Source: Penelope pileata | Lineage: Eukaryota; Chordata; Aves; Galliformes; Cracidae | Length of the DNA stretch: 64,000 nt | NCBI GenBank assembly: GCA_013396635.1 | Contig: WBMW01005542.1 | Location: 2,073,235-2,137,234 of the forward strand | Direction of reading: 5' to 3' | In this document: positions 35,828 to 47,790 of the stretch, in pieces | How the letters are laid out: each line of letters starts with the position of its first letter | Position numbering within the stretch: position 1 is the first letter of the stretch | Made by a program: the position numbers and the translations under genes | Notes under the pieces: model-generated | Seen by the model: only the letters and a program-made list of their open reading frames with translations | The model's database searches: none | Told to the model about the DNA's origin: nothing

Positions 35828-38800
35828 ATTTTCAGACAAGAGGTCCAAAAACAATGGTGCTTGAGTTCATCCAGGAGAGAGCAATAAATCTTTTGGATGT
35901 CAATGTGAGTTAATACTACACTTTCTTTCTGATTTGCATATTGATAGAAAAGCCCAGACCACTTTGAATATTTTCCTACCTAATTCAATGTGACATGGGA
36001 AATGGGAAATGGGACATGGGAAATTTAGGCCTGAACATTAATATTCTGTAAAGCTATAAGTGTATGGAAGATGAACTTGTATGGGAAGTCTTCCAGTGGA
36101 AACTGCACTTAGCAATTCTTCCTAGAGAGACCTGTGAAATGTTCTCCACTGCAATCTGATGAGGAGAGACCCAGGAACAATTTCAGAATTGTGCAGCAAT
36201 GGGAACTCAAGAGAGAAATGTCCCCTCACCAAAGCTGCAATGATGAGACTCCCAGAGGGCACTGTGGGTGTAAAAAGATTGAAACTTGCCCTGCAAGTGT
36301 GACCTTCCTGTGATAATGGCATACCTTAGCAAAAACCAAGGCAGAAGAAAAACGTATTTGAATTTATCATTCAGGGTGAATTTACAACAGCAGTATCTGA
36401 CTTTGTGCCTCAGATGTTCTGGAAACTCTGAGGAGATGCCCATGGGACAGGGGCCCTTGTTCAGGTGATGACCAACGTGGAGGGCATCACCAAGGTCTGT
36501 AGGAAGGAGCTTGGTTTGGATATATCAGCTATAGCGAGGAACAATGAAGTCAATGGGACAGTATCCAATTTACTGCAGTGAGTAGAGATCTTGCCTCGGG
36601 GCTGATAGACTAATAGTGGTGATAAGACTGGCTTACATCTTCCATCGTAAAAAAGAAAATTAAGTGAAAAGAGCCATTATGCTCCCTGGAGATGACAAAC
36701 TCAGCCTCATATAGCAGCAGGGTGAGAGTGGTGTAAGAGGGGAAATAGCAAGGAGCAGCCATTGCAGAAGTGCCACCTTTGTGGAGATTCCAGCTTGAAC
36801 GATGGAACAAAAAGAGATAAGAACAGCTGGATCAGGATTAACAGCTGAAAACTCTAGTGTTTAACTACTGTTTTCTGCAGGAAAGGGGAAGAGGATGGCT
36901 ATGGTTGCAGTTTGATGGCCTCATTACAGCCTGCTGCTTTCTCAAATAACACGGAGTGTGCTCCGTCAAGCAGGAGCCACCGAGCACCTGCCTGCCCCGC
37001 GCCGCATCGCATCGGGGGCCAGCGAGCATAAACACGCAGGTGAAGAGGTTGAGATGATGAAAGACAATAGACCATTACCAGAGACTTAATGGCATTGTAA
37101 AGGAGATAAATGTCTTTGAAGTAGCACCCTTAAAACACGCGACCTTCGGGCTGACCTTTCCTTTCAGATTACGGCATGTGGATTGTTTTATACCGGCCAG
37201 CACAAACAGAGCAGCATCTCAGCCCCTGCACTAGGGAAGTGTTTGGACATCGTACCCATCTAGATAGCTAGCCATTTACTTAACAAAAGTAAAACTCTGC
37301 CACAATTACTGCTCTTCAAGGCATCTCTCACACTCCAAATAAAGCAAGTTTATTACTTCCATCCGAGTTCCATTAACTAGGCCAAATTCTGAAGACCTAG
37401 AGCCAACTCCAAATCCTCCCTCTGGTCAGCAGAGGCTTGCTTTCTCTGTGCTAGAAAAACATTATGATGAGTGTATGCCACCCGACGGGTCTGTCTGGAG
37501 GAGGCAGCAGTGCTGCACAGCGTGCTGTTCACCGAGACACAGAGATGGGCTGGAAGAGACGATCACCAGTGGAGATGTTGGAAGTTCAGTGGATGAGAGC
37601 GTGATTGAGGCTACGTGAAGATAAGCAGAGCTCACCCATTTCTCTTTTCCCAGCCAGGAGCACATCAACATGAATTAACACTGGTTTCTACCGACTATCA
37701 CAGTGCTGATTTATGCTATGTGGAGGGCGAGCTCTTCTAGCCACTAGCAGCCTCTCTGTTCTGTGTTTGCATGGTGCCTGGAATAATGGTGCCCCAACCC
37801 ATGGCAGGAGCCAAACACATAATAAATAAGGGTAAGAAGAAAGACAAAAATGTGATTTGAATGGTTGCATGTTGCTCCTTTACATCACTTTGAGAAAAAA
37901 CAGAAAAGTGGAGTTTTTCTGCATCCAAACACGGGGAGCTATCTCGGGTCTGCAGAGCTGGACAATTGCTTTTAAGCAAGCAAAGAAGAACAAACACCAC
38001 CAAATGAGGCCCCTGACCCGTTTTAGCATCCCTGTAAAACAGCTTTAACGAGAGAGTTCTGAGGGTCGAAGCCAGCCTAGCCAAGCCAGCACTGCACATG
38101 CACGAGATTGCCAAGGCTGAGAGGAGCAGGGCTGCTCTGCCACCCCATGCACAGTGATGGAGCAGTGCTGGGCACGATGCCGGCTGCAGCCTGACCTGCT
38201 GTTGTGCCTCTTGCCCTGGTCGTTGCCACATGTCCTGCTCGCAGTGTCCTGCCCCGCTCCTGGAGCTCTGTGATGAGGCACAACTGTCCGCACCTATTTG
38301 CAGCCACATGAACGCGAAACTTGGGAACGCACCCTGCAAGCAAGTGCTGCCCAAGCCAGGGAGCTTCCTGAAATAATACTCCACATTTCTGTCCCACCTC
38401 CATCGCTGGGGCCGGGGATGTGTTGCAGCCTGCTCTGTCCAGCTGGCCTGGGTCCTGCAGGGCCCCAAGCTGCTCCGCAGCCCCAGGGTGGGTGGGTCTG
38501 TCCTCTCCCTCTTTTATTCAGACCCGATTTTATGGGGACCTGGTGGGCTGCAGAAGAGCATCAGCACCAGGGCAGTTCTGATAACCCCTTCAGAAAAATT
38601 CTGTGCTTTGTGATGTCAAGGGAAGGTATTGGGTATGGTGCCCACCTGGATCCAACCTGAAAACCTTTTGAAGTGTGGAGAAATGCTACAGTTTAGTTAT
38701 AAATGAATTTTGCTGTTAAAACAGAACCTGGTCTAAATCAAAGTAAATTTATCAGCTTTCTGAGAAACAGGTGAGAGAGATACACATATTCATATAGCCC

Positions 38801-40071
38801 AAGGGCTCAATCCACAGTTATTAACTGATTGACACAGAGTTGTTTGAAGTTAGATTTCGTTTTCCTCAAGCTGTGCCCTTTAAGTGCCTCTGAGCTGCCA
38901 GAGGGTTGGGAACTGCTTGGAAGATGGCACCACCTCTGCTTCTCCCATAGTTACGCTGTTCCCTAAACTTGAGTTAGAGGGATCTTTGCTTTGCTGATCC
39001 TGGTGCCTGCTGCTAGGCACTCACAGCACACGGTGAGTCCGAAAGGCATGGGCCTCAAACAGTTTGGGGTGGGGCTTTGGATTGCTCTGTGCTTTAGCTC
39101 ACTTCAGACTTCAGTCCACGGAAAAGCCAGTGGTATTTGTCTGTAATGCACATTTCACCATCAGATAGAGTTCGTTGCTGTTTTTAACTTTCCCTGTAGC
39201 TAGAGAGCTTGTTCTGTTTGTGCCCTAGCTGGAATCAGAGGGTGGGTGGGATGGGGAGGGCACAGGCACCCTTCCAGGAGGGCACCTGGGCAGGGGACCA
39301 CTCCTGCAGAACCAGAGCCCAGCTCCAGCATGTTTTTGACTCCGTGCCACAAGCATTTGCTCTCCACTGTGGTTTCTTAATTTGGCTTGATGGTATTTAT
39401 CCCCTCCTTGGGAGAGACGGCTGGGACTCCAGGCTGCTTGATTTATGCCAGTTGCTCAATTTGTGACAACTGCTGTCAACAGTTGTTCATTTTAATTACT
39501 GTTGGTGGGCCCAGATGTCTCAAAGATGAGCTCAGTGCCACATAAATACAATAAATACAGATAATATTAGCAACTCCACTTCCTTTCGAGGGGAGAAGCA
39601 CAGGGCCACCAACTGCCCTTTCTTCTCAGTGCTTCCCTCCTGCGTGTCCACCTTCAGCACAGCACTTGAGGGAAGAGCAGAAAGGGGAGGTGGATGGGAT
39701 TTTCCTTCCTGTTCTCTGGTGCACTGCTTGTCACCTCTGCTTCCTCACTAAAATCATGGTTTGACCTATCCATAGTGCAGATATGTATCAGCTTACACAG
39801 ACCATCCGCCTTCAGGCCTCTGGGGCAAGTGGGACACAGGGCAGAGACAGAACTCTGCCCATCTCTGTTCTCCCCTGTGTTTCCAGATCTCATTGCACAA
39901 AGAGGCAAAGTGCAATCCTAAAACCTCTCAGCGGAAGCATATTTTCAAGGACTTCATTCTGTAGCTGGATATACAACCCACTACAGGGAGAGGTTATCTC
40001 ACAACAGCTTGAGTGTCTCCCCTGACCCCAGCTGCAGGAGCACCCCATGGGCTCAGAGAAGTGTCTCTGTG
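35828..40071. other. Non-coding segment; small CpG cluster; GC-rich chance frame
   Basis: Holds a short direct repeat of tgggaaa/catgggaaa units at 35992-36023 and a CpG-rich stretch at 36961-37040. A GC-rich stretch gives a 243-codon minus frame (37737-38468) with overlapping open frames on both strands. I see no exon chain and no repeat family. Confidence 0.4.
36961..37040. other. Short CpG-rich stretch
   Basis: Nine CpG dinucleotides in 80 bases (core ccccgcgccgcatcgcatcg) against a CpG-poor surrounding. It is far shorter than a normal CpG island, and no open frame or exon starts from it. Confidence 0.4.
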
Positions 40072-40567
40072 CATAGAATCACAGAATCACAGAATGGCTT
40101 GGGTTGGAAGGGACCTCAGAGATCATCTAGGGCCAACCCCCTGTCATGAGCAGGGTTCCCACCCACCAGATCAGGCTGCCCAGGGCCCCATCCAGCCTGG
40201 CCTTCAGCATCTCCAGGGATGGGGCACCCACGGGCTCTCTAGGCAGCCTCTGCCAGGGCCTCACCATCCTCTGAGTAAAGGATTTCTTCCTAACATCTAA
40301 TCTACATTTTCCCTCTTTTAGTTTAAAACCATTCTCCCTTGTCCTATCACGATCTACCCATGTAAAAAATTGATTTTCTTTCTGTTTATAAGCTCCCTTT
40401 AAGTATTGAAAGGCCACAATGAGGTCTCCTCGGAACCTTCTCTTCTCCAGGCTGAACAATTCCATCTCTCTGAGGCAGTCTTCAGAGGAGAGGTGCTCCA
40501 GCCCTCTGATCATCCTTGTGCCCCTCCTCTGGACTTGCTCCAAAAGCTCTATGTCTTTCTTGTGCTG
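40072..40567 (-). mobile_element. CR1 LINE, 5'-truncated, minus strand
   Basis: The 3' tail at the left is catagaatcacagaatcaca followed by gaatggcttgggttggaagg. A minus frame is open through the whole piece, with KKDIELLEQVQRRGTRMIRG, CLREMELFSLEKRRFRGDLI and RPWQRLPREPVGAPSLEMLK, up to the natural-looking end region ARLDGALGSLIWW. It shares wording with the 6.8 and 47 kb copies (same general subfamily). The open frame continues upstream to 40681 through non-CR1 flank. Confidence 0.95.
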
Positions 40568-42649
40568 AAGATGTGAAGCTTTTGGAGCTTTTGGAAATAA
40601 TTCTGTGATTCTAGAAGTGGCCTCTAAGGTGACCATCAGGAGCCAGGTTCTGCTCACCTCTGGGGACTGAATGTTCCACATTGGAGGCTGCCTGGTGAGG
40701 GGATTTTGGCAAGCGTCAAACAGTGGGCACAGGCATCACTGAGCAGTAAAGAGAACCCAGCACAACTCCTAGGCTGAGCCCCCTTGTTGCCCATGTCAGA
40801 CACCACACCACCCCTGTGGGAAAGGCCATGGGGCTGGGGACTTTGGTAAAACTCAGGAGGGAAGTGTACAGCCCTGCCTCACATCCCAGCTGGGAAAAGG
40901 CTCATTCCCCTCTGCTTCCTCCAGGGTGGTGGATGTGATTTACCAAAATCTGAGTAAAAATGTATCAGAAGCCACAACTGGAATTCCAGTGCCTGGGCAC
41001 AATTAATAAGCAATAGGGGTAATTTTATGACTTTATTCTAATTATCAGGTCACAGTAGGAATCTTATAAAAAGCATTAAGACATGTGGGTAGTATTGAAG
41101 CCTCAGCAAACTACCAACAAGTTTGATTACCTTGCAAAGCCTGCTGGAGGGTCCTGTTTGTTCCTTGGTGCATTCTTAGTTTTCTACCATGAACTCATGT
41201 AAATAGATTTTCCAGTGCAACTGCAGAAGGCACTTCAGACAGCTCCTTCCCTCCTGTCTTCCTCTGCATGAGGAGGCACACGCTGTCCTCAGCCTGGCAG
41301 GAGGCTGAGCCCTCGCTCACCCCAGGGCAGCAGGCGCTTTGAGTTGGGACGCTGCACACTGCCCTCCATGCATGAGAAGAGACCCCTGTGCATCCTTCCC
41401 CATGACTTCCCCCAGCAGAAGGCAGCCTCACGTGCCATGGGCACACATGGATAAAACCTGGAATGCGATACCCCGAGGTCTGAGGCCAGCTGGAGGCAAG
41501 AGGACAGAGCCGGGTGCGCGTTACAATGCTGGTGATCGCACTGGACACATACGGTTATATTTAAGTGCTGGATGTCTGCTGGCTGGGGAGGCTGAGGCAA
41601 GACTGGACTTGATTAGACGTAATGACAAAAATGGACCAACTGTTGCTGAGAAAGCCTCCGCAGCAAAGTATTACCTCTTTGTTATTGAGATATTACTGTC
41701 TGAGGCTTCGCTGCTTTCAACTCCCCATCATTATCTTTACAGACTTCCACTGCGCTTTAAATAGGTTCCCAAGTTCAACTTTTTGCCCTTGGCCATAAAT
41801 TTCATGTACTAAATATTTTCATCTGCTGTAGAATGCATCGTGTTTTGAAACTTGTTACTTTGCGGAAAACAAATGTGGTTTGAAAACAGGACACAGTTTT
41901 ACAAATCTTTACAAATTTATTTTTAAAGTACAACCTTGTTCACCCTAAAAATGTCAAAAACTGGCATTTTTGTTATCCACTCTCTGAGACAAAGTATATT
42001 TTTCTATCTTTATTTATACAGCGTATGCTCACTGTTTTTTCATACCTAAAACTAACGGAGAAAAAAACTCAGATATATTTAAATCAGTATTAAAGTATAG
42101 ATTTACTTATTCACCATTAAAAGTTACTATAAATGTAACTGTTTTCCACGACCCACCTAATAATATGTTTTTGTATATGATTACATTTATGTGCATGTGT
42201 TTATACACAAATAGTACGTTAACAATATCTTTTTCTGTGATTAAATATATTTGGTTACTGTCTCTAAGATGCTGGAGTTATTTATTTACTGAATGGTGCT
42301 GGATAAACATGGATTTATGTGCAAAATTTTATATAGAACTAAATAATCCTACATTCTACAAATCACTATAACATATAATTTAGTTCTTTGATCAAATTAA
42401 TGGAGCTTTTACTTAATTTGGAGTGTCTCTGAGTGTCCTGCCTTTACTGCCGTGTGTAGTAGCTTTTAATCTTAATGCATTAGCTAAAAACCTGCCGAGG
42501 ACTCCCTACCTCCACAGTTGAGTTTCCCTAGATTTATGGAGGCAGAGGTAGAACAGGCAAGAGGGAACATGCCTGTACCTAATGGCCAGGGGACTTCTCC
42601 AAGGGATTTTAGATGAAACAGCAACTGGATAAAAACCAGTGATGAAAAC
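40568..42649. other. Non-coding segment, very AT-rich in its second half
   Basis: A GC-richer part (40.7-41.6 kb) is followed by an AT-rich stretch (41.8-42.4 kb). I recognise no repeat or gene. Frames of 117 and 141 codons around 41.2-41.7 kb overlap on opposite strands and look like chance. Confidence 0.4.
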
Positions 42650-42750
42650 GTAGAATCACAGAATAATTTAGCTTTGAAGATACCTCTGGAGGTCATCTAG
42701 TCCAACCCCTGCTCAAAGCAGGGCCAACTTCAAAGTGAAATCCAGCCACA
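42650..42750 (-). mobile_element. CR1 LINE 3' tail, minus strand
   Basis: Tagaatcacagaataattta followed by gatacctctggaggtcatct and agtccaacccctgctcaaag is the CR1 3' end. It is closest in wording to the 14.8 kb copy (tacctctggagatcacttag). The 5' border is indistinct. Confidence 0.85.
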
Positions 42751-44659
42751 AGTTAGATCAGGTAGCACAGGGTCATAACCACAGAGGCATGAGCATCTCC
42801 TGGGACAGGGGTGCTCTGAGGCGCAGACCCTAGGACGGGCCCTGCCCAGAGTGCACCCTGCGAACTCACACGTTGTGCTTACTTTCCTACCAGCCCTGTG
42901 CTTCCTGCAAATCTGGCTGTGTGATGCTGCTACTTCTGCAGGGACCTACAGGCCGGAGAGAGACTAGGGTATCATTTGAAATGTGGGAATGTGGTTTAAA
43001 AACCCCTCAGGCAGAGGAAGCCTCAAACCCTTCCTTGAATGGTGGTCCATCTGCTGTGGCCAGAAGTGCCGCCGACCACAGGCTTTCTTGTATTATTGAT
43101 TCAAGTCCTGTGTCTGTTGCTGAAACCATACGGAGGCCACTGCATCCCCTTCTGTAGCTGTACCCCCTCGAGGGAGTGCCCCATCCCTGTCCCCAGCCCC
43201 ACCCCTGTGTGGGGGCCCTTGCAAGCTGGTGCTACTTCCCCTCCTGGCTTTTCCATGGCAGATCAGACATCTCCTTACAGCCCTCCCGTTGCTGTCTGAG
43301 CAGAGAAGATCTCACTCTGGGCAGGAAATCAACCAGCAGCTCCCATCCCCACTCCTGGCATCAGACACAGAGCAGCACATCCAGCTCTTTGGCCTTTAAT
43401 TAGAGGAAACGAGGCTGGAGCGAGTTTGGCCTCTCAGCCGTACTCCCAGTAGGTGAACATCAGCGGGTCACCAGAGTGATCCCATTAACTCCAAGGGGTC
43501 TCCACAGGTTTGTGCGGGACTGACCCAGCTGTGAGCTCTGCTTCCATTGCTGTACAGAGCTCAGTTCCAGCAGCTGCCAGCCCCAAATTGTCACCCTTGC
43601 TGCTAAGGCTGGTGCAGCCTGAGGGCCACTGGGCAGCCTCATAAAGTGACCAAGGAGCCTTCATCCCTCTTATTGTGGCTGTGAGTGGACGCTGCTGAAT
43701 CTCACACCGGGCACTTGCAGAAGTCATTGTCCTCTGAGGTGTTATGGCACTGTAAAACATTATTTAACCACAATCTCTTAAAAAGGCTAGCACATTATAT
43801 CACCTTAATTTTACACATTGCTTTGCATAATTCACTACTTGGTTTAGAGAGCTAGATTTAAAAACAAAAAAAAATCACAGAAATATCTTCCAAAGGTCTC
43901 AACGAAAGATGTATCTGTTGTAATGGAACTCTAAAAACACCCATTAGTACCCTTCACTTGTCACTTGGGATCTCAGGGTCATGCTTTTGGTATGAACACT
44001 GTTTAGAAACCAGTGGTATTATTGCTTACTCTCTTAAAATGGAATTTAAGGACTGTCACTGAAGAAAACAAGTTCACTAAGAGTCTTGCAGAATGGGAAG
44101 AAAGCAAAATATTTGTCAGTGGCATGACTGAACATCCCATAATCCTGCACCTTACCCAAATCCCTGACCCTGACAGCAGTGTTTGCTGGACTCACTTTCC
44201 GCCTGCAGACCCTGCAACAGCCAAGGCTGGAGAAGCAACCCAGGTCTTTTTTCCCTACATTTTTCCCACAAGGAAATAATTGTCTTTGCTATGACTTGTT
44301 TATGGCCAATTAATGCAAATTTTCCTGCCTTCTATAGCTCAGGTCTCCAGGCCCTACTTCTGTGGGGTGCAAAAGTGAAGTCTTATCTTGGCCACTTTGG
44401 CAAGTTCCCCAGAAACAGCACTCTATTACAGCTCAAATTTTGTCCCTCAACAGGATTCTGCAAAGGCATGGCAATTACCCTCCTCCTGCACAGTCGCCTT
44501 CATTAACACCATTTAGTGATGTTGATGGAGAACAAGACTCTGGGTAGAGAGATACAAAATAGCTAGTTCCCCCAGTCGACCCCAAGGTCAGCAAGCATGA
44601 CTGAAAAGGCAGTGTACTCGCTCTGAGGAGAAGGTCCCGTGGAGGAAATGTTATGCATG
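42751..44659. other. Non-coding segment, nothing recognised
   Basis: Moderately GC-rich at 42.8-43.7 kb, AT-rich after. Open frames up to 107 codons occur in several overlapping frames, with no motif or splice chain. Confidence 0.4.
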
Positions 44660-44677
44660 GGTACTGTAGACATAACA

Positions 44678-45022
44678 CCATGTCTCGTCACTGGTAATGA
44701 TGCGACACAGGAAACTGTCACCTTCAGCTTCATATTGGATCAGTAGGTCCTGACAAGCTTGTATGCAGCGTTCTTTCTGTTCCTGGGTGAGAATTCATGG
44801 GACCCACCCAGCACAAACTTTGCCATATTCCAGCATTGCCACCATTGCTTCCAACATGTTGAAACTGTTATTCAGCTCCATGCACAGTTTTCTGGTCATA
44901 ATCTGCTGATTTGCATGGATGAGCTGACCGAGATGCTCTTCATGTTGTGGTGTGACAGCTGTGCATGGCTGTCTGGAACGCAGCTTGTCTTTCATGTCAG
45001 TGTCACTGCTGCTGAAATGCAC
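44678..45022 (-). pseudogene. Mariner transposase fragment: DNA-binding region to first catalytic Asp
   Basis: Read on the minus strand from about 45022, this runs through the second helix-turn-helix, the WVP linker motif (mariner consensus WVPH) and ends just past SDETWCYVYS. A change of frame lies near 44795: the first part is open to WVP, and the linker to DETW is in another frame. So even the remaining part is broken. The transposase would cut the inverted repeats and insert at TA, but with one of three metal-binding aspartates it cannot be catalytic. Confidence 0.75.
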
Positions 45023-45258
45023 TATCTACCCCTCACTGTGATCACAAACTGTTTGGTCTCCATAAACATCCAGCAAGTGTCAATGAATGTCAGTGGGTGC
45101 CATTTTTTCCACATGGAGGAATTCAATTCCACCCCTTTTCTTCATACGCACTTCCGTGTCAGATGCCATTTTGTCAGACTGCCCCTCTGCTGACTTCTAT
45201 CACATGGCAACAAAATGAAACAGAATAGGTTCAACCTCTACTGCCATACTTCCAACAC

Positions 45259-45415
45259 AGAATCATAGAATCATGGAGCCATAAAATTGTAGAATTGTAG
45301 AATGGCTTGGATTGGAAGGGACCTTGAAGATCATCTAGTACTAACCCCCTGCCACGGGCAGGGTTGCCAACCACTGGATCAGACGCTAGATTAAGTTGCC
45401 CAGGGCCCCATCCAA
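45259..45415 (-). mobile_element. CR1 LINE 3' tail inserted in mariner copy 3
   Basis: About 157 bases from agaatcatagaatcatggag to cccagggccccatcca, with the internal blocks aatggcttggattggaaggg and accttgaagatcatctagta. Mariner sequence (tgccatacttccaacac) stops at its left edge and resumes at its right edge (aacatcaacatttgtctctg), where the short word tccaaca is present on both sides. It is 5'-truncated, as usual. Confidence 0.92.
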
Positions 45416-45484
45416 CATCCAACATTTGTCTCTGTCATCTGTCATAATGGAAAAGGGGATATTATTTTCAGAGCAGCACTCGTA

Positions 45485-45546
45485 CATTTACATACATAGA
45501 TATACATACGTATGTATATATATGTAACTATGTAACTATATACCTC
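45485..45546. repeat. TA/CATA-rich low-complexity sequence at the mariner edge
   Basis: Overlapping tatg, catac and tata words, including the palindrome acatacgtatgt and two copies of gtaactat. It directly abuts the mariner right end, consistent with insertion at a TA-rich target. Confidence 0.6.
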
Positions 45547-46264
45547 TATGCATATAATTGTTAAATGGCTTGTATTGTGCAGGTATACAATATCGCAGAC
45601 ATTATTGTGGAGGAGGCAGGCACTGAGTCAGCAGTCTGTAAACCTGGCCCATACATACCCTTTTCATCACGCCTCTGAGTGGCAGAGCTGCTCAGGCCAT
45701 GTTGCTGCCATTGGGAGATGGCCTACAGAAGAAAAAACAGAGCCTTTCCTTGTGCAGAGAGTAATGCTCTTCAGTTCTGCAGGACCCCAGCCCAAAGGCC
45801 AGGCATTTTGTGTCCAACTGCAGGGTACCTTTGCTGTGATATGTTTCAAAAGTCCTTCAGTTGACCACAGAAGTGTCAGTGTGCTCCTTTCCTACCTGGA
45901 CATCACAGGAGCCTCTGCTCACTGTGTTTTACATCCTCTTGTGTGGATACATTGGCATTCCTCATGGCAAAGATAACAGTGAAACTGTTTGAGGGCTTTT
46001 CTGTGTGTAACTTGATTTGTTCTGCTTTTTAAGCTTTAAGATCAAAGAGTAGTGACCAAAACGGCACAAAGACAGTGCCCACCACGGGATTTGGAGTCAG
46101 CATGGCAGTGCCCAGTCCTGGGAGAGCTTCTTCCCAGGGGCTGCTTTAGCCCAGGCAGGGACAAAGGGAGAAGGCAAACCACCCCATCACCAGTAACTTG
46201 TCCCAAAGAAAAACCACACAACACCTCTCAGAAATCACAGTCTTTTCAAAGTGCATGCCAACAG
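45547..46264. other. Non-coding segment, nothing recognised
   Basis: One 142-codon plus frame (45548-45976) without motif or splice context. No repeat recognised. Confidence 0.4.
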
Positions 46265-46909
46265 TCACACATGAACACCAATAGTGTGCACAATAGCACC
46301 ATCTGGTGACTTTGGCCATCGGATTATATTTCCATGGCACCATATTACCCAGGGGACAGCTCTCTCTTCAGCACCTGGGTTGCCCTTCTCCCTACTCTTT
46401 TCAGCTATGAAATCCAGGTGTCCATTTGCTCCAGACAAATAGCAGACATAGCATAGTCTTTCAAAGCTAAACCTGCCAAATTCCCAGCTTGATGCTGGTG
46501 TGCCAAGTATTTTGACATTCCCATGTTTCAGTAAATTTGGGTTAAAATTCTTTTTTCTAGGTATTTGTTGCATATTTGGCACATAAGGTACCACCAGCCA
46601 AATGCTAAGAGAGATCTCACAGCCCAGGTATGAAATGAAACATTTTGCTGGGTTTCTTGGAGGTTTGTTTCCCGTTCCCTGAGGGCAACGTGTCTGCACT
46701 AACATACATTTCTTCAGATCAATGATTGTATCCCGACCATGCTCCTCTGTCTCTACCACTGCCACTAGCTCAGTATTTCCATCGCAAATCTTCCAGTCAA
46801 GAGTAAAGTTTGTGGGAAACCAACCACGTTGTTGTCTTTCTTTGCTGGCACTTAATAAAAGCCTTGAAACATGCACCAGGAGGGCAGAAACACAGTCCAG
46901 CATTACCAT
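46265..46909 (-). other. Uncharacterised 214-codon open frame
   Basis: Open from ATG at 46909 to a stop at 46265, one of the two longest non-repeat frames in the window and not in GC-rich sequence. The start is MVMLDCVSALLVHVSRLLLS, weakly hydrophobic. The middle includes WKICDGNTELVAVVETEEHG and ten or so cysteines in the whole frame. I recognise no domain. It has no upstream continuation (a stop lies just before the ATG) and its stop codon borders ordinary sequence. It ends about 80 bases from a CR1 with a missing 3' end. A frame of this length is within chance expectation for 64 kb. A decayed retroelement gene or a real single-exon gene cannot be excluded. Confidence 0.15.
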
Positions 46910-46986
46910 GAATCACAGATGTTCAAAGTTTATTCTGATTCCTCTGCCTTGCCTTTCTTGTTGCATGATAAAGTAGTACTAAGAAA

Positions 46987-47790
46987 GCCTTGAACACCTC
47001 CAGGGACGGGACATCCACAACCTCTCTGGGCAGCTTGTGCCACCACCTCACCACTCTCTCAGTAAAGAACTTCCTCGACATCCAATCCAAACCTTCCCTC
47101 CTTCAGCTTGAAACCATTCCCCCTTGTCCTATCACTATCTACCCTTGTAAAAAGTTGATTTTCCTCCTGTTTATAAGCTCCCTTTAAATACTGGAAGGCT
47201 GCAATGGGGTGTCTTCTCCAGGCTTCAGTTCTTTCCTCCATGCTGAACAAGCCCAGCTCCCTCAGTCCGTCCTCATAGGGGAGGTGCTCCAGCCCTCTGA
47301 GCATCTTTGTGGCCCTCCTCTGGACTCACTCCAACAGCTCCACATCTTTTCTGTATTGGGGGCCCCAGGCCTGGACACAGTACTCCAGATGGAGCTTCAC
47401 GAGGGCAGAGTAGAGAGGGACAATCACTTCCCTGTCCCTGCTGGACGCTCCCCTTCTGATGGAGCCCAGGATACCATTGGCCTTCCGAGCTGCAAGAGCA
47501 CACCACTGGCTCATGTTCAGTTTTTCATCCACCAGGACCCCAGGTCCTCCTCAGCTGGGCTACTCTCAAGGAGTTCTCGCAGTCTGTATATATACCTAGG
47601 ATTACTCTAACCCAAGCGCAAGACCTTGCACTTTGCTGTGTTGAACCTCATTATGTTCACACAGGCCCACCTTTTGAGTTTATTAAAGTCCCTCTGGATG
47701 CACCCGTGTAACCTGCAGCCAGATCTCTCTGTGCAATTGGTCCATGCCATAGCACCAAACTCATGAGCATGCTCACTACACTGTGTGTTT
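46987..47790 (-). mobile_element. CR1 LINE, truncated at both ends, minus strand
   Basis: About 800 bases of ORF2 on the minus strand: CIQRDFNKLKRWACVNIMRF and AKCKVLRLG at right, then MDEKLNMSQWCALAARKANG, GSIRRGASSRDREVIVPLYS, ELLE at about 47330, LPYEDGLRELGLFSMEE and FQYLKGAYKQEENQLFTRVD. The left end breaks inside the region coding for VPSLEVFK (cttgaacacctccagggacg), so about 150 bases of 3' end and the octamer tail are missing. Frames shift between the blocks. It is closely related to the 6.8 kb copy. Confidence 0.94.

Larger units (their letters stand above)
44660..45484 (-). mobile_element. Mariner (Galluhop-like), copy 3, lacking its C-terminal half and interrupted by CR1
   Basis: The right end (reverse complement gagtgctgctctgaaaataa) matches the other copies; the left inverted repeat is missing. 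On the minus strand the N-terminal DNA-binding region is the most complete of the three: CTAVTPQHEEHLGQLIHANQ, then MTRKLCMELNNSFNMLEAMV (second helix-turn-helix) and MLEYGKVCAGWVP. It continues into the linker DLLIQYEAEGDSFLCRIITS and DETWCY, which holds the first aspartate of the DD34D triad (44687-44689). The family similarity stops just after this. The other two catalytic aspartates are gone. A CR1 splits it at 45259-45415. Confidence 0.9.

Noticed and set aside
37737..38468. 243-codon minus-strand open frame
   Set aside because: GC-rich sequence with overlapping open frames on both strands, low-complexity composition and no motif. Expected by chance.
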